From Methylococcaceae bacterium (GTDB lineage Bacteria; Pseudomonadota; Gammaproteobacteria; Methylococcales; Methylomonadaceae), in the NCBI GenBank assembly GCA_013140465.1, contig JABFST010000102.1, positions 1-12,156 of the forward strand: DNA of 12,156 nt, given 5' to 3'. Position 1 is the stretch's first letter, and each line of letters begins with the position of its first letter. The notes below the pieces were generated by a model. It did no database searches. It saw only the letters and a list, made by a program, of their open reading frames with translations, and was not told the origin of the DNA. Both the position numbers and the translations under genes were made by a program. Shown here one piece after another: positions 1 to 6,585 of this stretch.

Positions 1-1464
1 GCCTACCCCCGCAGTCAAAGTGACTAACAGCCACTGGCCTTCGGAGATATTAGGCTGCATCGTCAGCACCGACAGCATAATAGTACCGTTATCGACAAAA
101 GCCGAAGCCACACCAACCAAAATATTGGCCACGGTAGGGTCTATGCCGCCATAAAGATGATGCGAAGCCACGGTCAGATAACCGATAAAACTCAGGCCAC
201 CCACACCAACCATCACGCCATAAAAAAACAGCAAGGTGTCCCATTCTAAATTGGCAACTTTTTGAAAAATGTCAAAAGGCAATTCTTCGGCAACCACTTT
301 GTTTTTTTCCACTTGTGGGCTGTTCATATATTTCATCGGCGCAAAATAGTCGATTTTAACGTCCGTCAAATCGACAGGCGTTAAAACCGGGTGCGCATCC
401 CTAGTTTTTTGTAAGTAATAGCTAAAAAACTTCAGATAGGTCAAGCCCATCATCATCCCCGCCGCAGGGGGCAAGTTTAAAAAGTTTTCAAAGCACGCCG
501 AGGTGATAATCGTCATTACAAACAAAAAGATAATCGTGCCCGCACCGCGTTTCATCGCTTGCGCTTCCATCACCGCAGCGGGACGCTCTTTGGGGATGAA
601 AAAGTGCATGATCGCCGCAGGAATGCCGAAATTGATCAAAGCGGGTATCAGCAAGGTAAAAAAATCCATAAACGGCACTACGCCTTTTTGCCACACCAAC
701 AGCGTCGTAATATCGCCAAACGGGCTGAACGACCCTCCGGCATTAGACGCCACCACCACATTGATGCACGATAAGGTGACGAATCGCGGGCTACCCTTGC
801 CCATCGCCAAAATGACCGAACCCATCAATAAGGCCGTGGTGAGGTTGTTACAGCCAGACGAAATAAAAAACGACTGCAAGCCCGTAATCCAAAACAATTG
901 CCGATAGCTAAAGTTTTTGCTTAACAACCATACGCGCAAGCTATCAAAAACGCCCCGGTCTTCCATTGCATTCAAATAAGTCATGGACACCATGATGAAC
1001 AAAAACAGTTCGCCATAACCTTCCAAGGTATTGCGGAAGGCGATGCCCGCCTGTTCGCTCAAGCCGTCTTTGGCGTAAAATGCAGCGATAAATATCCAGA
1101 TTAAGCTCGCCGCAAACACCATAGGCTTGGATTTTTTTAATTCCGTGACTTCTTCGGTCATGGCTAAAATATAGGCCAGCGCAAACACCGACAACGCCAA
1201 ATAACCGGCCCAATGTTGCGTCAAGTCTAAGGGTGGTGCATTCGCCACCAGCTCTTCCGCCCACGCCCAGCGGGGCATTAACAGCGACATGCCCAGCACG
1301 CCCACTGTGGGCCTTAATTTCAACACCAATAAGGGGACTGCACGCAGCCAGCGGGCTACTTTTAACGCATAAGCAAAAAATAAGTGCGTTTTATCCCCAC
1401 ACATTAGCGTACCCAATAAAATCGACACCAAAGTAAAAACAGATAACAGCACAACAAGATTCAT
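1..1464 (-). CDS. nhaD: NhaD-family Na+/H+ antiporter (C-terminus beyond the window)
   Basis: Inner-membrane antiporter of the NhaD/ion-transporter superfamily, expected to exchange cytoplasmic Na+ (or Li+) for external H+. The reading frame is open from ATG at 1464 to the left edge: 488 residues, no stop, so the last part of the protein is missing. Hydrophobic segments alternate with short loops throughout. The family signature NAGGSFSPFGDITT lies at residues 241-254 and a second conserved helix begins DNGTIMLSVL near residue 458. A GAGAG ribosome site lies 6 nt before the ATG. The first 70 residues hold an extra hydrophobic stretch ending PRWAWAEE that resembles a signal-peptide end; a later start at Met59 would also give a plausible protein. 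Family assignment is firm; ion specificity is inferred from the family. Confidence 0.9.
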   Translation of the reverse strand, partial: MNLVVLLSVFTLVSILLGTLMCGDKTHLFFAYALKVARWLRAVPLLVLKLRPTVGVLGMSLLMPRWAWAEELVANAPPLDLTQHWAGYLALSVFALAYILAMTEEVTELKKSKPMVFAASLIWIFIAAFYAKDGLSEQAGIAFRNTLEGYGELFLFIMVSMTYLNAMEDRGVFDSLRVWLLSKNFSYRQLFWITGLQSFFISSGCNNLTTALLMGSVILAMGKGSPRFVTLSCINVVVASNAGGSFSPFGDITTLLVWQKGVVPFMDFFTLLIPALINFGIPAAIMHFFIPKERPAAVMEAQAMKRGAGTIIFLFVMTIITSACFENFLNLPPAAGMMMGLTYLKFFSYYLQKTRDAHPVLTPVDLTDVKIDYFAPMKYMNSPQVEKNKVVAEELPFDIFQKVANLEWDTLLFFYGVMVGVGGLSFIGYLTVASHHLYGGIDPTVANILVGVASAFVDNGTIMLSVLTMQPNISEGQWLLVTLTAGVG

Positions 1465-1643
1465 TTGCGACTCTCAAAATAGACAAGGTTAGTGGGAGGA
1501 AACAATTTCAGACTAATCCAGCTAGCATTGTATTGGAAACAGGCCAATAATGCCCAATAAATACATGGCTTAACGGCTGCTTTGAGGGATTTTAGGAAGA
1601 ATACCCAGCACCAAGGAAAGAAGGCTGTCAGAGGTGATATGCA

Positions 1644-1668
1644 CCGCCGGATGGCTGGCATCCGGCGG
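1644..1668. repeat. Perfect hairpin in the nhaD upstream region
   Basis: A 10-bp perfect stem (1644-1653 with 1659-1668) encloses a 5-nt loop. It is GC-rich with a CCGGATG/CATCCGG core. No T-run follows on either strand, so it is not a standard intrinsic terminator. It lies just beyond the DUF2235 terminator and inside the nhaD leader region. It could be a REP-like unit or a transcript-stability hairpin. Confidence 0.5.
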
Positions 1669-1670
1669 GG

Positions 1671-1734
1671 AAAAACGTTGCTTCTGATTAGCGGCAGGTC
1701 TGCTGCTATTGCCTGCAACTAATGAGAAGTTACG
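1671..1734 (-). terminator. Intrinsic terminator of the DUF2235 gene, built from a palindromic repeat
   Basis: Read on the minus strand, the arms 1734-1712 and 1698-1676 pair at 18 of 23 positions around a 13-nt loop. Five T residues (1675-1671) follow immediately. It begins 19 nt after the DUF2235 stop codon, the right place for a rho-independent terminator. The same sequence recurs at 2957-3042, so the terminator appears to have been supplied by a dispersed repeat. Confidence 0.6.
1676..1734. repeat. Palindromic dispersed repeat, copy A
   Basis: This copy shares two blocks with copy B at 2957-3042. A 12-nt left block (1687-1698) is identical to 2962-2973. A 29-nt right block (1705-1733) matches 3014-3042 at 26 of 29 positions. 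The two arms are imperfect inverted repeats of each other. The order of blocks is the same in both copies, so the copies are direct repeats flanking the DUF2235 gene. It may be a small non-autonomous element or a REP-like unit. Confidence 0.6.
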
Positions 1735-1752
1735 GAAAAACGTTACAACTGC

Positions 1753-2715
1753 TTAATCCACTTCGACATAGCTTGTGGGCAATTTGGGCTGGTAGCTGGA
1801 TAAAGCCTTGCTCCGCAGAAAAACGCTACGGTGAATTTTGGCCCCTTCGGGGACTTTGCGCGAAACAGGCCGCCAAAGCTTCCAGAGTTTGCAATACGAC
1901 TCGTGCATGATGCCCGCCGGATTCGTGTTTAGGCGTTCACGCCAACCTTCTTTCAGCCTTAATCCTCGCTGTTCGGCTTTATCCAACATCCAAATCAGGC
2001 AAATATTGGATAAGTCACGCTCCTTATAAGATCCACCCACATCGCAATGCACGCCTGCAAACCATACTTGTTCCACCCACTGACCTTCTGCCAGCTGGGT
2101 TTCATCCCACAGGCTCACCGGAAATTTTTTGCGTTTTTCATCAATCGCCATCGCATGATAGGCATAAGTGACATCATTATTGAGGCGGTCGTCAAAAAAC
2201 TCCCGCCCCAACCATAAGCCCAATGAGCCGACGGTATCCCATACCCCAATAAAATAAGGCTTGCACTCATGGCAATAGGTCTTTTTAAAACCTTCGGCAA
2301 TCTCGTGATTATTACGCGTATTGTAAATCTCACTGGCATAAGCAATCAGATTATTGCTGCCTTTTTGCAACAAGCCCACTTTATGCAACATACCCGCCAA
2401 CGCCCTTACGGTAAACGCCCCCCGGCTAAAACCGAATAAAAACACCTTGTCACCTGGCTCGTAACGGTTCATCAGATACAAATAAGCATCTTCAATATTT
2501 TCGGTGATGCCATACCCAAAACCCATGCCCATCAAGATGCCTATTTTTTTGCCTAATATGCGCCCAAACACGCTAAACGTGCCTACACCCGGATCGTAAT
2601 AGGTCACTTGCCCTTTGTCGCGCACCACAGGCTCGTACATACCCACGACATTGGTGTTGTTCTCCCCATATTCATTACCCGTGCCATCACAGCAAACCAC
2701 TATATTTTTAGCCAT
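1753..2715 (-). CDS. DUF2235 domain protein, alpha/beta-hydrolase (Tle1-like phospholipase family)
   Basis: Predicted hydrolase of 320 residues from the DUF2235 family, which includes the Tle1 phospholipase effectors of type VI secretion. The N-terminal motif NIVVCCDGTGN (4-14) is the family hallmark. The nucleophile elbow GFSRG (95-99) places the catalytic serine at 97. Asp160 in GVWDTVGS and His223 in WFAGVHCDVGG complete a likely Ser-Asp-His triad. No signal peptide or membrane segment is seen, so it is probably cytoplasmic unless exported by a secretion system. ATG at 2715 is preceded by a GAGGGTGG ribosome site. It is a single-gene unit with its own likely promoter and terminator and is flanked by two copies of one repeat. 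No VgrG, PAAR or immunity gene is visible next to it, so an effector role is not supported here; substrate unknown. Confidence 0.85.
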   Translation of the reverse strand: MAKNIVVCCDGTGNEYGENNTNVVGMYEPVVRDKGQVTYYDPGVGTFSVFGRILGKKIGILMGMGFGYGITENIEDAYLYLMNRYEPGDKVFLFGFSRGAFTVRALAGMLHKVGLLQKGSNNLIAYASEIYNTRNNHEIAEGFKKTYCHECKPYFIGVWDTVGSLGLWLGREFFDDRLNNDVTYAYHAMAIDEKRKKFPVSLWDETQLAEGQWVEQVWFAGVHCDVGGSYKERDLSNICLIWMLDKAEQRGLRLKEGWRERLNTNPAGIMHESYCKLWKLWRPVSRKVPEGAKIHRSVFLRSKALSSYQPKLPTSYVEVD

Positions 2716-2750
2716 CGTGCCACCCTCATCATTACCGTTTGATTAGCGGC

Positions 2751-2779
2751 TTGTAGCGGGGTTTACGCCCCGTCAACAA
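2751..2779. repeat. Hairpin in the DUF2235 5' leader
   Basis: A CGGGG/CCCCG stem (2757-2761 with 2768-2772) with a 6-nt loop is extended by TTGT/ACAA (2751-2754 with 2776-2779). It is preceded by an 11-nt sequence, TGATTAGCGGC (2740-2750), also present in repeat copy A. It would lie in the transcript leader about 35 nt before the start codon. It may be a relic of the same repeat family or affect translation. Confidence 0.4.
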
Positions 2780-2882
2780 ACCATAAAGCGGCAATGCGGC
2801 ACACTCTCTTGCGCATCCAAACACAACGGCAATTTTGCCCATTACCTGCTAAGCCATTGTTATGGAACAGGCAACAAAAATC

Positions 2883-2910
2883 AATATGCACTAAAACCTT
2901 GCCTTGTCAA
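2883..2910 (-). promoter_or_regulatory. Candidate sigma70 promoter of the DUF2235 gene
   Basis: On the minus strand a consensus -35 hexamer TTGACA (2910-2905) is followed after 16 nt by CATATT (2888-2883). Spacing and -35 are good; the -10 matches at 4 of 6 positions. Transcription would give a leader of roughly 160 nt containing the hairpin at 2751-2779. Confidence 0.4.
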
Positions 2911-2956
2911 ACATAAAGTGCTTACAACATACCGCCTTAGGGTTTAAAAATGTAAG

Positions 2957-3042
2957 GTCTCATTAGCGGCAGGATAAAGACCTGCGAGGTTTATAAAACC
3001 TCGCAGGTCTAACGCTATTGCCTACAACTAATGAAAAGCTAC
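2957..3042. repeat. Palindromic dispersed repeat, copy B
   Basis: Second copy of the repeat at 1676-1734, with the same left block (2962-2973) and right block (3014-3042). Unlike copy A, the interval between the blocks carries a separate 33-bp palindrome (2978-3010). It lies between the divergent DUF2235 gene and argC. The difference in core content suggests that the palindrome was inserted into, or lost from, an ancestral copy. Confidence 0.6.
2978..3010. repeat. Perfect 15-bp-arm palindrome nested in repeat copy B
   Basis: Arms 2978-2992 and 2996-3010 are exact reverse complements with a 3-nt loop (ATA). The arm contains ACCTGCGAGG. There is no adjacent T-run, so it is unlikely to be a terminator. 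Such long perfect hairpins are typical of mobile REP-like or IS200/IS605-related repeats; no transposase is present in the window. Confidence 0.65.
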
Positions 3043-3191
3043 TAAAAAATCCGCCTAGCTACAGCAAGCCATTAGCCGTTATATTTAGTTCATCCGTGCC
3101 AACCAACACAGCCAGACAATGGCAATCACCACGCCGTTCCATTATCATAGCCGCTGGTTATTTTTATCACTATGGCGGTAGGACAAAACAA

Positions 3192-4226
3192 ATGATTCGT
3201 GCAGGAATTGTCGGCGGGACAGGTTATACAGGCGTTGAGCTATTACGGATTTTGTCCGTGCATCCTGACGTGGAGGTCGCGGCAGTCACATCGCGTGCCG
3301 ACGTGGGTTTGCGCGTAGATGCCTTGTATCCTAGCTTACGCGGTTATTGCAATGCAGTTTTTGTTGCCCCGACCGTAGAAAATTTAAGCGCGTGTAACGT
3401 GGTGTTTTTTGCCACGCCGAATGGTACGGCAATGCTGATGGCAGCCGAGTTATTGGCTCTTGGCATTAAAGTCATCGACTTGTCCGCCGACTTTAGGCTT
3501 AAGGATGTAGCCGAATGGGAGCATTGGTATGGCATGAAGCACGCCAGCCCCGCACTTATCGACGCTGCGGTTTATGGCTTGCCGGAAATCAACCGCGCAG
3601 CAATTCGGTCTGCGCAATTAATCGCCTGTCCGGGCTGTTATCCAACTGCCGTGCAACTGGGTTTTTTACCGTTAATTGAACAGGGCTTGGTCGATGTCAG
3701 ACATTTGATTGCCGATGTCAAATCGGGGGTCAGCGGTGCAGGGCGTAAAGCCGAACTCGCCACTTTAATGAGTGAAACTGGCGAAAGCTTTAAAGCCTAT
3801 GCCGCCAGCGGACATAGGCATTTGCCGGAAATCCGCCAAGGTTTGGCAATCATAGCCCAACAAAGCGTGGGACTGACGTTTGTACCCCATTTAACGCCAA
3901 TGATCCGTGGCATTCATGCAACCCTGTATGGGCAGTTGGGGGACGCGCAATTAGCGGATATTCAGGCCGTGTTTGAACAGCGTTATGCCGACGAGCCGTT
4001 TGTTGAGGTATTGCCCAGTGCGGCCCATCCCGACACGCGCAATGTGCGCGGCAGCAACCACTGCCACATTGCCCTGCACCAACCGCAAGGCCAAAACACT
4101 ATCGTGGTGTTGTCGGTGATAGACAATCTGGTTAAGGGTGCGGCAGGACAAGCCGTGCAGAATATGAACCTGATGTTTGGCCTAGCGGAAGAGACAGGTT
4201 TAAGGCAGGTTGCACTCTACCCATAA
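3192..4226 (+). CDS. argC: N-acetyl-gamma-glutamyl-phosphate reductase
   Basis: Third enzyme of arginine biosynthesis: NADPH-dependent reduction of N-acetyl-glutamyl-phosphate to the semialdehyde, in the cytoplasm. The protein has 344 residues, normal for the family. The Rossmann motif [10 protein letters not shown] is at residues 5-14. The catalytic cysteine is Cys149 in [10 protein letters not shown], and the active-site histidine region SGHRHLPEI begins at residue 207. The glycine-rich KSGVSGAGR segment (177-185) is also typical. ATG at 3192 is chosen because the conserved fold starts there and AGGA (3180-3183) is 8 nt upstream. The longer TTG-initiated frame adds 58 unrelated residues. 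erpA follows after 64 nt with its own promoter, so the two need not form an operon. Confidence 0.97.
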   Translation: MIRAGIVGGTGYTGVELLRILSVHPDVEVAAVTSRADVGLRVDALYPSLRGYCNAVFVAPTVENLSACNVVFFATPNGTAMLMAAELLALGIKVIDLSADFRLKDVAEWEHWYGMKHASPALIDAAVYGLPEINRAAIRSAQLIACPGCYPTAVQLGFLPLIEQGLVDVRHLIADVKSGVSGAGRKAELATLMSETGESFKAYAASGHRHLPEIRQGLAIIAQQSVGLTFVPHLTPMIRGIHATLYGQLGDAQLADIQAVFEQRYADEPFVEVLPSAAHPDTRNVRGSNHCHIALHQPQGQNTIVVLSVIDNLVKGAAGQAVQNMNLMFGLAEETGLRQVALYP

Positions 4227-4229
4227 TTC

Positions 4230-4258
4230 TTGACTATAATGCTAGGTATAGTCATAAT
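4230..4258 (+). promoter_or_regulatory. sigma70 promoter of erpA
   Basis: TTGACT (4230-4235), a 17-nt spacer and CATAAT (4253-4258): five of six matches in each hexamer with optimal spacing. Predicted transcription start is near 4265, leaving a leader of about 26 nt before the erpA ATG. It lies immediately after the argC stop codon. Confidence 0.7.
4231..4254. promoter_or_regulatory. Inverted repeat over the erpA promoter, possible IscR-type operator
   Basis: TGACTATA (4231-4238) and TATAGTCA (4247-4254) are perfect 8-bp inverted repeats with an 8-nt spacer. They span almost the whole -35 to -10 interval. The stretch TTGACTATAATGCTAGGTAT (4230-4249) also resembles type 1 IscR boxes (a TTGAC half followed by a GG-TAT half). 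IscR control of A-type Fe-S carrier genes is known in other gammaproteobacteria; binding here is inference. Confidence 0.45.
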
Positions 4259-4290
4259 CCGTGCAACATTAATCTATAGCAGGTTTTGAT

Positions 4291-4623
4291 ATGGCTAATC
4301 CAATTGTTTTTACTGACAGCGCCGCCGCCAAGGTTGGCGAACTGATTGCCGAAGAAGGCAACGACAACCTAAAGCTGCGCGTCTATGTGTCCGGCGGTGG
4401 TTGCTCGGGCTTTCAATATGGCTTTACTTTTGACGAAGAAGTCAACGAAGATGACACCCAAGTTGAAAACGGCGGTGTCACGGTACTGATTGATGCGATG
4501 AGCATCCAATATTTGTCAGGGGCAGAAGTCGATTACAAAGACGACTTGTCGGGTGCGCAGTTTGTCATCCGCAACCCCAATGCTAAAACCACTTGTGGTT
4601 GTGGCTCCTCGTTTTCCACCTGA
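4291..4623 (+). CDS. erpA: Iron-sulfur cluster insertion protein ErpA
   Basis: A-type carrier that receives Fe-S clusters from the assembly scaffold and delivers them to target enzymes in the cytoplasm, including isoprenoid-pathway proteins in E. coli. The 110-residue length is normal. The three cluster-ligand cysteines are present: Cys38 in [13 protein letters not shown] and Cys102/Cys104 in the C-terminal TCGCGSSF. The acidic middle section (48-60) is typical of ErpA rather than IscA. The start ATG has GCAGG 7 nt upstream. It has its own promoter overlapped by an inverted repeat and ends before a strong hairpin that separates it from the convergent STAS gene. ErpA is favoured over other A-type proteins by its sequence and its position next to argC. 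Confidence 0.95.
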   Translation: MANPIVFTDSAAAKVGELIAEEGNDNLKLRVYVSGGGCSGFQYGFTFDEEVNEDDTQVENGGVTVLIDAMSIQYLSGAEVDYKDDLSGAQFVIRNPNAKTTCGCGSSFST

Positions 4624-4635
4624 GTTGTGCTTAGA

Positions 4636-4662
4636 CTAGCCGCCAAATCATCTGGCGGCTAG
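4636..4662. terminator. Hairpin between convergent erpA and the STAS gene
   Basis: A 10-bp perfect stem (4636-4645 with 4653-4662) with a 7-nt loop lies 12 nt after the erpA stop and 27 nt beyond the STAS gene stop. Neither side has a T-run, so it is not a textbook intrinsic terminator. Its position suggests a bidirectional barrier or 3'-end stabiliser. Confidence 0.5.
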
Positions 4663-4689
4663 CGATACGCCCTACCCTACCTGAATAGT

Positions 4690-6585
4690 TTAGGCCGCTG
4701 CATAGCGGTTAAACAGCATAAACAACATATCACATTCATCATGGCTGGGCTGGGCCCAACCGGGTATCCCCAAATCTGCCAACACTTGCCGCCCTTGGCT
4801 ATCCAAACTCATATCCAGCAATACCTTTGTTAGTGCTGCGCCCAATTCGGCGTGTTGCGGCGACACGCAAAACAAATGGAACGCAAACGCAGTGTCACTT
4901 TGCTCTATGACGCGTAGATTTTTTCGGGTTAAGCCCGACAAGCCGCGATAAGTGTCGCTTAGCACAAACAAAATATCAGCATCGCCTTTCAGCAACATTT
5001 GCAGGGCCTTGATGTCGTGACCGGAAAACAAGTAGCGCATATCCGCCATGCTGGCATTGTCTTCTTCCAACAAAAACCGACCCAGCAAATACACAAAATT
5101 GTCAGGGGCAGCGGTCACAACCGTACCCCCTTCAAACGCACCTAACGTAAGGCGTGGTTCATCCGCACGCACTAACAAGGTCACTTCATCCACCTGATCC
5201 AAAGGCCGCATCAGAGGCTTAAATTGATGCTGCAAGATCAAACGGGTCGCTTCAAACGGCTTGGTAAAAACAATATCCATGTCTTCTATTTTTTTGCGCC
5301 GCTCGCCCATCGCCCCGTGTATCAACTCCAAATGCACCTCGCGGCCCAAATGCCGTTGCAAATAGGTGTTAAAAAAATACCAGCCATTCATTTGCTGGCT
5401 GCTTTGCGCATTAATCCAGAGATTAAGCTTTTCGTGGCTAGCAACAACCGTCGTGTTGCTGCGACGTTCGGGCATATCCATGAGCGTATCAACAGCCACA
5501 TGGGCCACACGCGCACTCGCCGCTTGGTTTAATGTGCTTGTAGCGGGTAACGGGGCATCGGTTAAAAATCGGTTAAGCCCGGTCATTTTAAAAAGCACGC
5601 CAATCATCCGGTTGGTATCGGTGATGCGGATGGTGATGTGCTGTTGCTGCCAATGCTCAAACAACTTGAGCAACTGCGCCAAGCCCATTGAGTTGACGCG
5701 CGACACTAGTGCAAAATTGAGTTCCACCGCACACTGTGGCGGCAAGGTATACAAGGGTGCTAAGGGCTGGATGGCATCAACATCGACAATACCCGCCAAT
5801 TTAAAACATTGCTGCAAGGCAGTGGCTGAAGGTGATGGCGAAATCTGCAAGCCATTGGCAACAAGCACAGGATCAGACGGTATTTCGGGGCTAGCGGCTT
5901 TAGGCGTAGGCGCAAGTGCTGTTGCAGGTGCTTCTGATAAAAACCGTGTTAAGCCTGTCATCTTAAACAACACGGTAATCATACGGTTGACATTGACGAC
6001 ATGCACCTTAACCGAATTTTTTTGCCAGTGTTCAAACAATTTCAGCAACTGCGCCAAGCCCATAGAATTGACGCGGTCTACCTTAGCGAAATCCAATTCC
6101 ACTGTACACTGGGGCGGCAACACATATAACGGCATTAAAATGTCTACAGATTTAACGTCAATAATGCCGACTAAGCTAAAACGTTGCTCTAGCAATAGCG
6201 CAGAAGGCTGGGGCAATATCTCTAGGCTAGGCGGCTCTACAGCCACTTCGGGCAATACGGGCGCCGCTTCGGTATCGGGTGACAAAAACCGCGCCAGCCC
6301 CGATTTATTGAACAGTAACCAAACCATTTGATTGGCGCTGGTCACGCGGATGGTAATGTCTTTTTTTTGCAGATGGTCAAACAACTTGAGCAATTGCGCC
6401 AAACCCATCGAGTTGATTTGTTCCACCTTGGCAAAGTTGAGTTCAGCCGTGGCTTTGGCGGGCAAAATATAAAGCGACTCCAACACTTCGGCAGCATGGA
6501 TGTCCACCGCACCGACTAGCGCGAATTGTTGCCAAAGCGTTTCTGCACACGGTTGTTGTTGGATGCGTAATTTAGCGTGGGTCAT
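4690..6585 (-). CDS. Triple STAS-domain protein fused to a PhnD-like ligand-binding domain
   Basis: A 631-residue protein, probably the phospho-acceptor and sensor half of a partner-switching circuit with the overlapping upstream gene. Three STAS (SpoIIAA/RsbV-like) domains lie at about 5-105, 125-218 and 250-342, joined by Pro/Ala-rich linkers. Each holds the block NSMGLAQLLKLF, with Ser59, Ser174 and Ser299 at the position phosphorylated in SpoIIAA; the preceding Asp is replaced by Asn in all three. Residues ~380-615 resemble the PhnD/phosphonate-binding family of ABC solute-binding proteins: DMDIVFTKPFEA (435-446), LLKGDADILFVLSD (531-544) and the closing LADLGIPGW (602-610). There is no signal peptide or membrane helix, so it should be cytoplasmic. 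ATG at 6585 overlaps the upstream TGA, with GAGG 7 nt before it. Domain calls are strong; the signal and output are unknown. Confidence 0.85.
   Translation of the reverse strand: MTHAKLRIQQQPCAETLWQQFALVGAVDIHAAEVLESLYILPAKATAELNFAKVEQINSMGLAQLLKLFDHLQKKDITIRVTSANQMVWLLFNKSGLARFLSPDTEAAPVLPEVAVEPPSLEILPQPSALLLEQRFSLVGIIDVKSVDILMPLYVLPPQCTVELDFAKVDRVNSMGLAQLLKLFEHWQKNSVKVHVVNVNRMITVLFKMTGLTRFLSEAPATALAPTPKAASPEIPSDPVLVANGLQISPSPSATALQQCFKLAGIVDVDAIQPLAPLYTLPPQCAVELNFALVSRVNSMGLAQLLKLFEHWQQQHITIRITDTNRMIGVLFKMTGLNRFLTDAPLPATSTLNQAASARVAHVAVDTLMDMPERRSNTTVVASHEKLNLWINAQSSQQMNGWYFFNTYLQRHLGREVHLELIHGAMGERRKKIEDMDIVFTKPFEATRLILQHQFKPLMRPLDQVDEVTLLVRADEPRLTLGAFEGGTVVTAAPDNFVYLLGRFLLEEDNASMADMRYLFSGHDIKALQMLLKGDADILFVLSDTYRGLSGLTRKNLRVIEQSDTAFAFHLFCVSPQHAELGAALTKVLLDMSLDSQGRQVLADLGIPGWAQPSHDECDMLFMLFNRYAAA
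5560..6573 (-). repeat. Three tandem STAS-coding units within one gene
   Basis: The units cover about 6573-6271, 6213-5932 and 5838-5560. The phospho-site serines are 115 and 125 residues apart. DNA encoding the NSMGLAQLLKLF block is nearly identical in all three (around 6417-6380, 6072-6036 and 5696-5660). Units 2 and 3 are closer to each other (both VNSMGLAQLLKLFEHWQ and LFKMTGL) than to unit 1, suggesting that one of them arose by a later duplication. Confidence 0.8.

Larger units (their letters stand above)
2716..3191. other. 476-base intergenic region between the divergent DUF2235 gene and argC
   Basis: No convincing gene is seen. The region holds a hairpin close to the DUF2235 start (2751-2779), a candidate minus-strand promoter (2883-2910), and palindromic repeat copy B with a nested 33-bp palindrome (2957-3042). 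The 149 bases between copy B and argC show no clear promoter by eye. An in-frame TTG at 3018 would extend ArgC by 58 residues, but that peptide is compositionally random and starts inside the repeat. Confidence 0.6.

Noticed and set aside
1644..1668. Strong hairpin considered as an intrinsic terminator
   Set aside because: Neither strand has a T-run after the stem. The neighbouring palindrome at 1671-1734 is the better terminator.
1461..1718. 85-codon minus-strand frame overlapping the nhaD start by four bases
   Set aside because: It starts with TTG inside the palindromic terminator repeat, has no ribosome site or recognisable domain, and runs through a hairpin. The ATGA overlap with nhaD looks accidental.
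1753..2715. Type VI secretion effector/immunity locus around the DUF2235 gene
   Set aside because: No VgrG, PAAR, adaptor or immunity gene is adjacent. Family membership alone does not establish secretion.
3018..3191. 58-residue N-terminal extension of ArgC from an in-frame TTG
   Set aside because: The extension starts within a repeat, has no family similarity, and the ATG at 3192 has a good ribosome site directly before the conserved Rossmann motif.
5366..6331. 321-codon plus-strand open frame
   Set aside because: It is antisense to the STAS gene, rich in Ser, Thr, Cys and Asn as expected for a shadow frame, and its internal repetition simply mirrors the three STAS repeats.
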